DNA from: Spizellomyces sp. 'palustris'
Taxonomy: Eukaryota > Chytridiomycota > Chytridiomycetes > Spizellomycetales > Spizellomycetaceae
Reading direction: 5' to 3'
Length of the DNA stretch: 64,000 nt
Assembly: GCA_006535965.1 (NCBI GenBank)
Contig: QEAR01000068.1
Location: forward strand, 49,903-113,902
Below, one piece after another: positions 46,458 to 56,489 of the stretch. The translations under genes and the position numbers were made by a program. Under the pieces are notes generated by a model, which was given only the letters and a program-made list of their open reading frames with translations, did no database searches and was not told the origin of the DNA. Within the stretch, counting starts at the first letter, position 1. Each line of letters opens with the position of its first letter.

Positions 46458-49400
46458 TTATGCATCCCTCAACCTCACAAAATTCTCCAACGCCTTTTCC
46501 AATGTTTGGACCTCAGCTTCAAACCCCTTGACTTTACTCTCATTCAACTCCTTGACACTCGCACTCACACGAGCATAGCCCTCACCCAAGGTTTTGGACG
46601 TCCAAAGCTGGAGGTTATCATTGGCTTTCAAAAGTTTGGCCTCGAGTTTGGTGATTTCGGTATCGAAATCAATGTACCCCTACACAATCACCAAAACGCA
46701 TGAGAATAAACACACATTTACACACAAGGAACGCGGGACCAGTACCTTGACAAGTAAATACACCACAATATCTTCTCCAACATTCTGAATCGCACATCCA
46801 GGGGGTACGGCCCCATCTTGCCCAAGAACATTCAAAACACTCGTACCCTTGACCAAACTCTGAATCACAAACGCCAACCCTTGAACAACACCCTCCATAT
46901 CCGCATTCCCAACCTTTACAAAAACCGTCGCATCCCGCACAGTATACTCTGTCAACAACTTTCGTGCACCACGTACAATCTCTGTAATTGTGTCGTACTG
47001 GGCTTCAGCCGTCGAGTTGTCCCATGTGGGGTTGGGGGTGGGGTACCGCGCAATCATGATGGACGGTGGGTCGTTTTGACGACGCGGTAGGCGTTGGTAG
47101 AGTTCTTCTGTTAGAAAGGGCATGAAGGGGTGGAGGAGTAAGAGACCGGATTCGAGGCAAATGTAGAGCGTGTCTTGGGCGCTTTGGCGGGCTACAGCGT
47201 CAGTACCGTCAATAAGGGGTTTGGTCGTTTCCTAAAAAACCCACAATCGCATACAAATAAGAATTTACAAGAAATGAAAAAAGAGAGAGCGCATGGACGG
47301 TTACCAGGTAAACATCACAAAGCTCATACAACCAAAACTGGTACAAGGCAGTAGTGGCCTGCATGAAATTATACTGCTCCAGATATTCATTGGTCTTGCG
47401 GATACATTGATTGAGTTTGGCCAGGATCCACAGATCCGCAATAGATTCCTTACCCGTAACCTACAAAACAAAAACCAATTCAATACACACAGAAGTACAG
47501 ATAACAAAAAATAAAAAAACGCACCTCTAACCCTGTACGAGGCGTATACCCCTCTCCCAACTTTAACAACGCAAACCTCGTCGCATTCCAAAGCTTATTA
47601 CACCACTTACGGTACCCCTCCACACGCAGAATATCCAAATTAATATCCGATCCACCAGAAGTATACGCCAAGAGCGCGAATCGCATGGCATCCGTCCCAC
47701 ATTGTGGGATCCCATTCGGAAAATCGCGTTTCTGACCTTCCTGGGCTTTTTTAATTTCCCGGGCGTCCAGATTCCCTTCTTCCAGGCGTTTGTATAGGAG
47801 GGGGAGACTGATTCCGTTGATCACGTCCATAGGATCAATCACGTTTCCAAGGGATTTGGACATTTTTCGACCGTGTGCGTCACGGACCATGGCATGGCAA
47901 AACACCTACCAAAAAAAAACAAAAAAAAACACACAATTCATCTTTTGCTGGCATGTACAACCAGCATCTATTAAACCATACCTGCTTGAATGGAATCTGT
48001 CCAGTAAGCTTCTGTCCCAACATGACCATCCTCGCAACCCAAAAGAACAAAATATCCCGTCCAGTCTCCAATAAACTATTAGGGTAAAACACTTTCATAT
48101 CCCCAGTTTGTTCCGGCCATCCCATAATCGAAAACGGCCACAATCCAGACGAGAACCACGTATCAAGGACATCCTCATCCTGCTCCAACGTAATCTTGTC
48201 TGCAGGCACATCCGGGAAGCGTTTAATTGCTCTCTCGCGTGCTTCTACTTCATCTCGACCAGATACCCAAAACGCGCCGTCCATACGCTCATTGTCTTGA
48301 CCCTGGATATTGACAAAGTAGGCCGGGACGCGATGGCCCCACCACAATTGGCGCGAAATGCACCAGTCTTGAATGTTTTCCATCCAGCGGAACCATTCCT
48401 TTTCAGAGGTTTGGGGAATGATTTCGAGTTGACCAGATTTGACGGCCTGTAGTTGGTTTATTTTTTTAGCCTGTCCTTTTTTCTGTTCACGACAGGTATA
48501 CTCTAACGTACCTCGATCGCTTCCTGTGCCATGTCCTTGCAGTTTACCCACCATTGCGGCTTGAGTAAGGGTTCAACAATATTACCCGTACGCCTAAAAA
48601 AATGCTGTAAGTACAAACAACTCGCAACCATAGACACTACAACTCCACAAGACACTTACTCTGATACAGGAATCACCATTTTGTTATCCTTGGTCCCACG
48701 ATACAACCCCCTCTTTTTCAACTCTTCCAGCACAGCCTCACGCGCATCAAACCTCAACAACCCACCAAAAGGCGCCCCATTCTCATTAATCCTCCCCTCA
48801 TCCGTGAAAATATTCACAAACTCCAATTGATTCCGCTTGCCAACAATATAATCGTTTGGATCATGCGCAGGGGTGATTTTCACGGCCCCTGTTCCAAATT
48901 CGGGGTCAACGTATTCATCGGGGATGATGGGGATACGCCGGTTTTGGAAGGGGTGGATCACGTATTTTCCATGAAGGTGTATGTATCGGGTGTCGGTGGG
49001 ATGAACCGCCACAGCTGTATCTCCAAGCATGGTTTCCAGACGTGTGGTGGCTACCACAATTTCCTCGGACGAGTTTTCAACAGGGTACGCAAACGAAATG
49101 ATGACACCAAATTCGTACTGCTTCTTGGGATCGTGGTCAGGTACACTCAACAAAGTCCTTCCGGATAACTCCTTGTTTTCCACTTCAAGATTGGATAATG
49201 CCGTCTTGAGTTTCGTGTCCCAATTTACTAACCGGTTTTCGCGGTATATAATGCCCTCGTCATGTAATCGAACAAACGCTTCAGTGACCGCTTTCACCAT
49301 GCTCGGATCCATGGTAAACCTTGCTCGATCCCAATCCATGGAACTCCCCACACTCCGCAATTGTCCATAAATCCGCGACCCATATTGATCCTTCCATTTA

Positions 49401-50349
49401 AAGACTTCTTTTAAAAACGCCTCTCGACCCAACTGGTGCCTGCTAACACCTCTCTCCTTCATCAGTCGCTTTTCGACAACAATCTGAGTGGCAATCCCAG
49501 CATGATCGCATCCAGGGACAAACAAGGTCGTCTTGCCCTTCATCCGATTCCAACGCGTCAAACAATCTTGAATCGAGTTGGTCAGTGCGTGACCCAAGTG
49601 CAGAGCTCCCGTCACGTTGGGCGGTGGAATGGGGATCGTAAAGACACCTTCTGGACGGGGTTTCCCGTTTGGCATATCCGGCTTAAAATAGCCAGACTTT
49701 TCCCACCAGTCGTACCAGGCTGCTTCGACAGCTTTGGGATTGTAAGCGGTTGGACATGGACCACTGAGATCTGAAAAAAAAAGCCAAAACAAAGCGGAAT
49801 ATGTAAGCCAACGGATCCATCACTCTACAAAAAATGAACATGACATGCCTTTCTTTTCACCAGATGGCGTGGTATTCACAAATTCCAGCTCTGGTTCCAC
49901 ATCTTTCACCTTGGGCGCCTTTTTCTCCTTTTTCTTTGCGCCACCATCCGCCTAACCCAAAAGATACATAAATACTATAGTAAAAATCAAAGAACATTCG
50001 AATTGCAAACCTAGAAAACAAAACGCACCTGTACAGCCGCCGCTTGAGCAGCCAACTTTGCCTCATACTTTGCCAACTTTGCTAACCGCTTCGCCTCATT
50101 CTTTTCAGCATTCTTTGATTTGGGTGCCTCATCTCCAATGGTACTTGCAACAGGGCCGTCCCCTAATGTCGCTTTGGAATCCGCCATACTCAATTGTTTA
50201 TAATCCCGTGTAGAAAATGAGAATGGTCGACGTGCAATACTGAATGGAAATGTGTGCGTCGTACGGAATGGTAGATACAAGGTGTGTCGAGTGACTGCTG
50301 CAGATGAACTAGTTAATGATATCGAGTGGAGATGATGCAGCAGTCGCAT
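46458..50349 (-). CDS. VAS1: Valyl-tRNA synthetase, probably both mitochondrial and cytosolic
   Basis: Several exons. Translation from the ATG at 50349 gives [20 protein letters not shown]...[15 protein letters not shown], an Arg/Ser-rich presequence without acidic residues early on. An in-frame second ATG at 50187 gives [20 protein letters not shown] and a Lys/Ala/Glu-rich extension ([20 protein letters not shown]) of the cytosolic type. The catalytic core has [20 protein letters not shown] (HIGH motif as HLGH), [20 protein letters not shown], the CP1 editing domain ([20 protein letters not shown]), [16 protein letters not shown] and an anticodon-binding helical domain, ending in a C-terminal coiled coil ([15 protein letters not shown]). 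Dual initiation is known for yeast VAS1 and is inferred here. Stop at 46458-46460. Confidence 0.96.
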
Positions 50350-50715
50350 GGGATGCTGGCTAGAACCAACCAGCTAGAGGACACGTTGATCGACTTGTTG
50401 GCTTTTTCATTTGGTTGTACCGGTTCTGTGACTGTGCCATGATCTGTGGCTTGTGCCTGTCAGCAAGGCGGAGCAAGTGTGTGTTTCTGTTTTGCGCAAA
50501 TGCGAGATGCAGCGCATACATGTTCCGTCGTGCAATCATCGTATTGTATGAATAGCACACTCTGTACAGCATGCATATACAAGTTCACCATTAACCCCTC
50601 GTGCATTGGCGCGCCCGTCATGCCCTGATATCTGAGCACACCCAAAGCGACTCATTTGTTAATAAAATATACAATTCTACCTATATTCATCCTAACTCAC
50701 CCCCTACACCCTCAC
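50350..50715. promoter_or_regulatory. Region upstream of ValRS
   Basis: About 365 bp that must carry the ValRS promoter and the 3' end of the next minus-strand gene. Nothing further recognised. Confidence 0.35.
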
Positions 50716-51798
50716 TCATCCAGAAGCAAAGGAACTTTCAGCCGGATCAGCGGGCCCCTCCAAATGCTGATACTGACTCAAAACCACCGCATTCTCCCAA
50801 TAAATGCGATCCAAAGCATCCCGTCCATCCCTCTCAACAACCAAATCCCGTAAGAAGCGAATCTCTCGATACATGCGATCGAGAGAGCCCGAGAGGATTT
50901 CGACTTGGTTTGTTTTGTCTGTTGCAGCGCGCTCGAGGGCTTGTGTGTACAGTTTCTTTTTGAGGCGGTGGCGGGCCGAGGGGGTTGTTGTTGTTGCTGA
51001 TGGGGGGAGGGTAATGGATATGGATGTACCGGATGAGGATCCGATGGAGGGCACATGTGAGGAAGAGGATTCGAATGAGGAGGTCATGGTGGACGATGAG
51101 GAGAGGAGCGAGGAGGGGAGGAATGAAGAAGAAGGCGAAGAAGAAGGAGAAGAAAAGAGCGAGTCGAGAGAGGGCGTGTGGTGGAGGAGGGGATGTGGTG
51201 TCAGTGACACCGTTGGGGGACCCATGAATGTACCTACAGACGGCGATGATGTAGGCGACGACGACGACGACGACGCCGACATGTTCGTGACCACTGAGGG
51301 TAGAGGTACTGAAGTTACAGACATTGGATCCTGTGGATGCATGTTGTACAATTCTCTCTTTTCCACACTCATTAGGTTGCTTTCTAGCGCATTTGCCTGC
51401 GGACTGGCACCACGCGTCTGACTCTTGTGCTCTAGGGCGATCGCATTGGTATGCGGACTCGACGCCATCTTGTGGTCCGTCACCAGCTCATGTGCACGAG
51501 GACCAATCGTCAAGTGCTGAATGAGCTCCTCAATCCCTCTCAGCTCCCCCGTATGCATAGCGTCGAGAGCAGCAGTCAAGAGCATATTCTTTGAAACGAC
51601 GGCATAGCATTTCTTGAGTCTGCTTGACGAATTGTTCGTGGGGACGAGGAGGGGCACCGTGATAGCTTGTCCCTGCAAATGCGGGGACGGAGATGATGAT
51701 GGATTCATGGCCGTGCTGCCAATGCCCGTTGTGGGGAACTGGGCACACGTTGTGTTTGGCCAGCGAGAGCCGTTGGAAGCAAAAGCACGCCATTTCAT
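50716..51798 (-). CDS. Hypothetical Ser-rich protein with C-terminal coiled coil
   Basis: An open frame of about 360 codons ending ADPAESSFASG. The middle is highly Ser/Pro/Thr-rich (ASSSSSSPTSSPSVGTF and similar). The C-terminal 80 residues are helical and charged (RHRLKKKLYTQALERAATD, SLDRMYREIRFLRDLVVE), likely a coiled coil. An N-terminal stretch LLTAALDAMHTGELRGIEEL is helical too. I do not recognise a family. The 5' end is unresolved: the frame stays open to 51930, and a neighbouring frame upstream (52127-51900, LLHIMHLRMRSAPSFVKRLL) also looks protein-like and could be a spliced 5' exon. A second open minus-strand frame overlaps 51530-51793. Low-complexity content means some codon bias could be repeat-driven. 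Confidence 0.5.
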   Translation of the reverse strand: MKWRAFASNGSRWPNTTCAQFPTTGIGSTAMNPSSSPSPHLQGQAITVPLLVPTNNSSSRLKKCYAVVSKNMLLTAALDAMHTGELRGIEELIQHLTIGPRAHELVTDHKMASSPHTNAIALEHKSQTRGASPQANALESNLMSVEKRELYNMHPQDPMSVTSVPLPSVVTNMSASSSSSSPTSSPSVGTFMGPPTVSLTPHPLLHHTPSLDSLFSSPSSSPSSSFLPSSLLSSSSTMTSSFESSSSHVPSIGSSSGTSISITLPPSATTTTPSARHRLKKKLYTQALERAATDKTNQVEILSGSLDRMYREIRFLRDLVVERDGRDALDRIYWENAVVLSQYQHLEGPADPAESSFASG

Positions 51799-52349
51799 GT
51801 GAGAGAAATGAAAAGAATGCATTTGAATGAAAAATGACATGTGAGAACGTTTACCGAGCACCAGGATTCCATTTGTCCCACGTGACGGATATCCTTCCGT
51901 TAATAGTGTTTTGAACAATTCCACGACCATAGCGCCGAAGTAGAGCCGAGATGATCTACATCTACCGCGGTGTGCACGATCTTGAAAACGATTGCGGGAA
52001 TGCGAGCCACAGGATCAGGAGAGAAGAAGAGAGAGACCATAAAGTTCAAAAGACGTTTAACAAAGGAGGGAGCGGATCTCATACGCAAATGCATGATATG
52101 AAGGAGCCACGCAGCATGTCGTTCCAAATTCTACGGAACGTAATTCACTCTTTTACACATGTTTATCCTCAATTCCTAGCCCACAAATCATATCTTTATA
52201 TATCTGTTACAGAATTTCACCGTAAATGTATAGTTCAGTAAACCAGGACAGTGCATACTCGCAAGACAAAATGCAAATGACGGTTGGTGGAGATGATCGG
52301 ATGGGCTGCTTTCTCAGTACATCCGTGAACACAACAAATCATTAATCAA

Positions 52350-53740
52350 ATACGACGTGAATCTAAATCGCAACAAGAGTTGTGCCGCAAGTTCAACAAA
52401 TGGACTGGGTAATTGTATCGGAGCGGATCCTTGCAATGGGCGGCAGATTTCCATTTTGCCGACTGGAGGCTTTTTCTTGCTTGTACAAGGGGGTATCTCC
52501 TACCATCGGGTTGAAACTCTAATCCAAAAAAATAGGACAATGTCAAAATGCTTTGCCCTTGAATTACCGTCACACTCAGAGTAACGTTAGGCTCAACGGT
52601 AGAATACAAAGAGTCCAATAAAAGTTGCCTGGATGGTAACATCTTGTGCATACGCTAAAGACGTATATTTCTCCATACTGGGAGGTTTTAGTTGCCACTC
52701 CTCCATAAACCTCCAATTCCCTGCCGCTATTCATAGAGTTGAACGCATATTCGTACTTCCCATTCTCACCTTTGTGATACTATGGGGTCGTGTAGATTGA
52801 GTACGGGTAGACTGGACCCACATGCTAGGGCAAGGCAAAATGCAGATACATCGACCGACGCACAAGTCGCGTGTGAGATTTAACCTGAATATGCAATCAT
52901 ATGCCAACTTTCCTGAAGCCCGTACATAATCTTTATGGCATTCATTGTACCAACGCAAATACTCGCCTATCAAACAGCGGTGTCCTGAGACAACGCGCGT
53001 CGAACAGAAACTTGGGTCGCTGGATTGCAACCTCCGGCTTTGCTGAAGAGATGCGATATGACGAAAGCAGATGTCGTCCATTATCATGTGTGGGGTTACC
53101 AAACTCAGGCATGAAGAATACAAGTCTCCGACTATTCATGAGGGGTTTGAGGCGATCACGGGCAGACCGGGTAGACAGGGAAACAGTCGGACCAATGGGG
53201 GGTTCACTGTCCCTTCAAGCATGCTCGTCGCGTGGTTCAAATGTGGTGGGGTGGTCTCCTATCCTCACATGGCTTTTACGTATTTCTTGTTGACCACACC
53301 AGGCACTTTTGATCTGCTGTTGGGTATTTGTATACGTGTGGGCTACTCTTGTCCTGCTTGGTTGGCCCTGGTCGTATAGTTAACGGGTATCTTTTCGTAT
53401 ATTGACACTAATGCATGTGCTTTGACCTGTCTGCACGGACCCTGAAGATTGATCAGGTATGCCTCCTGGAATAGGGTTGCTACAAACTCGTATTCGATCT
53501 ATCCACTGGACAAGCGGTTCGAATAGAAATATTTGTGAACCCGTACCTGCAACGCTACTTGACAAAACACCTGAAAATACAAAAGGTGTAGTTTATTATT
53601 ATTTACATCCCATGGAAGTATAATTAAAATCGAACGAGGGCTCACCTTGTCCGGTGAATAAGTCGGTACAAGACCCAAAAGCAGAACCGTTACATGGGCT
53701 TGTCGTAAATGACACATTCGTTGGGGGTTCCGTCACTCAA
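52350..53740 (-). CDS. Possible unresolved multi-exon gene, secreted-protein-like fragments
   Basis: Two exons may be read at about 53713-53663 and 53570-53380, joined by GTGAGC...TTTTCAG, coding NVSFTTSPCNGSAFGSC, CTDLFTGQGVLSSSVAGTGS and QWIDRIRVCSNPIPGG, with cysteines and an N-x-S/T site that suggest an extracellular protein. Further minus-strand frames at 53123-52731 (GHRCLIGEYLRWYNECHKDY) and 52651-52346 could be later exons, but no consistent splice chain was found. An in-frame TGA lies upstream of the first exon, so this may be a decayed copy. Presented as a low-confidence region rather than a gene model. Confidence 0.25.
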
Positions 53741-54279
53741 TTGGTGGGTACGTTTTGACCAGTAAGTTTGAGGCGGGCTGCTTCAGGACTTTTTACCATC
53801 ACAGCAGTATCTAATGGTCCAGGCTGCCGCCTTTATCTCCCCATTTTAACCAACAGAGCCGGAGCGTCCAATGTACAAAACACCCCCCATTCCCCTGATT
53901 TCAACCACTATGGGTTGTAAACAATATTAAATCTTGATCATTCCGTAGACCCTCAACGTAAATGTTCTACACTGGATCACCCGTATGGTCACTGTCCATT
54001 GCCTGGAGCATTGTCAGAAGAACGGGCTGATTTATCGATAATCATGTCGCTTTCGGGGATGTGACATAACAAAAATCGGGTTGTTGATTGCTTCTTGTAG
54101 ATATTTTTATTTCTCTCAAAAATGCGTACCATATATCCAAAACGTGACTAGTGCCCGAAGGGTCGGATATTGCCAGGTCACGCACCATTTACCAAGTGCT
54201 CGGTATATAGGCACGTTGTCTTATGTTTTATGCATTCTTGTTACATTGGAATATACGGATGCGAACAATCGAACTCTTA

Positions 54280-56190
54280 AAAGCTGCATAGAAGAAACCA
54301 AAGTGGTAAAGAATCGTGCTCATCCCGTCGGGGTGCCGTCCCTGCTGCGAGTTGGAGTTGCCTAACCCCCCCTCTCCCCCCCGTTACCCAGCTTGTACTT
54401 GCGCATGACGAGGGGTTATCACCCTGGCATACAAAATTGCTCCAAATGGCTTTCATTGGAACCAACGATGCCAGCCCGTTTTCTGTCCCGTTTTGCCTCT
54501 ATTGGACACAAATCATCATCTTTCTGCAAGATGCAAAAAAGGGGGCGGTAATGACTCGAAATGTGTAATTTCAGTGCTGCATGCGATTACGGAAAACAGT
54601 CTGGATTTACGGATGGTTCATCATGTCCGGATGCATTGTCAATTTAGGATACTCTCACCACAGATACCGAATGCTCGAAACCCTCTTACGTCCAAACCCG
54701 TGTTGGCATACGTTCTCCTGAGCTGAGCAGGGATCATGTGCAGAACCCGTCCTGAAAGAAGGTACTATGCCATTCAAGCCGTCCAAAGGTTAGGACTCTC
54801 TCCGTAAGCTCCGGGATGTCCCCTTTCATACACTTTTATGTTGGGCGGAAAATGCAAGTCGGAAAGTCGAGAGGGGTGCCCTAAGTCTTGCCAACAATGA
54901 TAAAAGGTGGGTCATATTTTACTTTTAGCACTTTGCAAATTCATGCCGCAACATACACAAGGACGCATTTGCAGAAATAGAGAGGCAGCTTTTACATTCC
55001 GACATGGCCGTCACTAACGGAAGCCAGGATACGCTCTACTTCGTCGTCCTCTTCCTCGTTCTTTCCGTCATTCTCCTAGCCTTCGCCATTCGCCACTTTT
55101 ACCTTGGCTGGAGACACGTCTTTCTGAAAGCGCTACTAGCTCAAAACATTGCGACCGTCGCCTACTTTTGCGCCCGACTGGCATTAGTCATTAACAGAGG
55201 TGACACAACCTGCGGGGCCCTCACGCTCTTTTCTGGAGTCATAATGTGGTACATTTGTCTTGGAATATTTTACGCGATCCAATCTCAAAAGGCCCGTGCA
55301 CTCTGCCAAAATCTATTCCCACAAGTGAACAAGCTGGCCTTTATCGCGATGCAAGTGGTCGTCATACTCATCTGGGGCATTCACGTTATTGTCGTCGCCG
55401 CACGCACCTATATCCAGTCGTGCACGGTCGTCTACGAAGGGCTCGCTGCCGATTTCGCGTGTGCGATCGTGATTGAAACCTACCTGCTCATCCAAAACAT
55501 TGTCGTTCTCGTCAACCTCAACAGAGACTTGGCAGATGTAAACCCCAGATGGTCCACGATGCAACTCGATCTTCTAAAAAAGTCAGCACTTATGATGATC
55601 TACCTGATCAGCTCCAACATCTACGTCTACAACATCTACATACCGACCGTAGCCTATATAATATGGTACTCTCAAATCTTTCTTTGGTGCTACCTGTCAT
55701 ACTCGACGCTCCAAAACATCCACGCTACCAACGAATTGGTAGTTCTTGACCTGTCCGCTGGACTAAAAATAGAGTACCATTCCGGTGACGCAACCCAGCA
55801 CGAAGTTACCAACATGCCGAAACCGGAGACGCCAGACACAGTAGAGCAGATTGTGATACACACCTAGGATGTCACTAGCTTTCAAGAAGACTGAGCGTGG
55901 ACGTGATCTTTCCGAAACGTTAGAGCGCATGGATTCTAAGAGACGGATGTTGAATGAGTAACATACACGCGGAGAATAGATGCACAACGGGACCTCCATA
56001 AGTTTTTATAGAACTTGAGGGTATGCCTCACCTATTACATCTCCAGTCCATTTAGGATTTCAGGTGCAGATGGGGCAGATCTTGCTCTTAGCGTCCTCTC
56101 GTAGTATAGACGACAGTAATAGAAACGCGCCGGTAGTGGAGTACAGTGTGTGTGGGAAAATACACGCCAGACGCGTATTGCATAAGCAAT
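54280..56190 (+). repeat. Segmental duplication, copy A (upstream 7TM unit)
   Basis: Collinear with 56490-58250. Matching non-coding landmarks are GTCCCTGCTGCGAGTTG (54341 and 56562), ACACAAGGACGCATTT (about 54956 and 57100), ATGGATTCTAAGAGACGGATG/ATGGATTCAAAGTGATGGAT after each stop, and GACGACAGTAATAGAAAC (56109 and 58191). The offset between copies is about 2.1-2.2 kb. The unit includes promoter, whole gene and 3' flank. Non-coding parts have drifted further than the coding part. Confidence 0.85.
55004..55867 (+). CDS. Seven-helix membrane protein A, GPCR-like topology, family unknown
   Basis: Intronless, 287 residues, start MAVTNGSQDTLYF. Seven hydrophobic helices at about 11-29, 42-63, 70-92, 111-132, 148-171, 194-213 and 215-237. 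An N-glycosylation sequon (N5-G-S) puts the N-terminus outside. Cys70 at the start of helix 3 and Cys140 in the second outer loop are placed like the GPCR disulfide. The third inner loop carries PRWSTMQLDLLKK. I see no DRY, NPxxY or opsin Lys motif, so it is not a standard rhodopsin-family receptor. The tail (about 45 residues) is polar. Neighbours are non-coding, plus copy B 1.3 kb downstream. A TAG ends it where copy B has ATG and ten more codons. It could be a receptor, a sensor or a fungal-specific membrane protein. Confidence 0.85.
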   Translation: MAVTNGSQDTLYFVVLFLVLSVILLAFAIRHFYLGWRHVFLKALLAQNIATVAYFCARLALVINRGDTTCGALTLFSGVIMWYICLGIFYAIQSQKARALCQNLFPQVNKLAFIAMQVVVILIWGIHVIVVAARTYIQSCTVVYEGLAADFACAIVIETYLLIQNIVVLVNLNRDLADVNPRWSTMQLDLLKKSALMMIYLISSNIYVYNIYIPTVAYIIWYSQIFLWCYLSYSTLQNIHATNELVVLDLSAGLKIEYHSGDATQHEVTNMPKPETPDTVEQIVIHT

Positions 56191-56489
56191 GCGCGCAATG
56201 TGTGCCAAGGGATATCATGTGGAATTTTGAGGTGTACCGGCCCCACGTTCGATGTCATATGCAATCTTGACCATACTGTGTGGTTACCTCACGATGGGTC
56301 TTGTTACTCACAAAAGCGACTCTATATGTCTCGAAAATGACAAAGGTAAGGTTGTCCTCAACGCCACGATGCAAAGCTGCACTATCCTGATCAGTTCTAG
56401 GTTGGTGACTAGCTATTCTAATAAGGCGAGTGCGACAAGATCATAAGGCAGCGACTGGTCCTGGACCCCAAGGGGCGAGCAAACAGTCG

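Noticed and set aside
50804-51421. Asp/Glu-rich plus-strand frame of 205 codons
   Set aside because: Antisense of a Ser-rich minus-strand frame, so the acidic composition is a codon complement effect. Neither is proven, but the minus-strand C-terminal helix is more protein-like.
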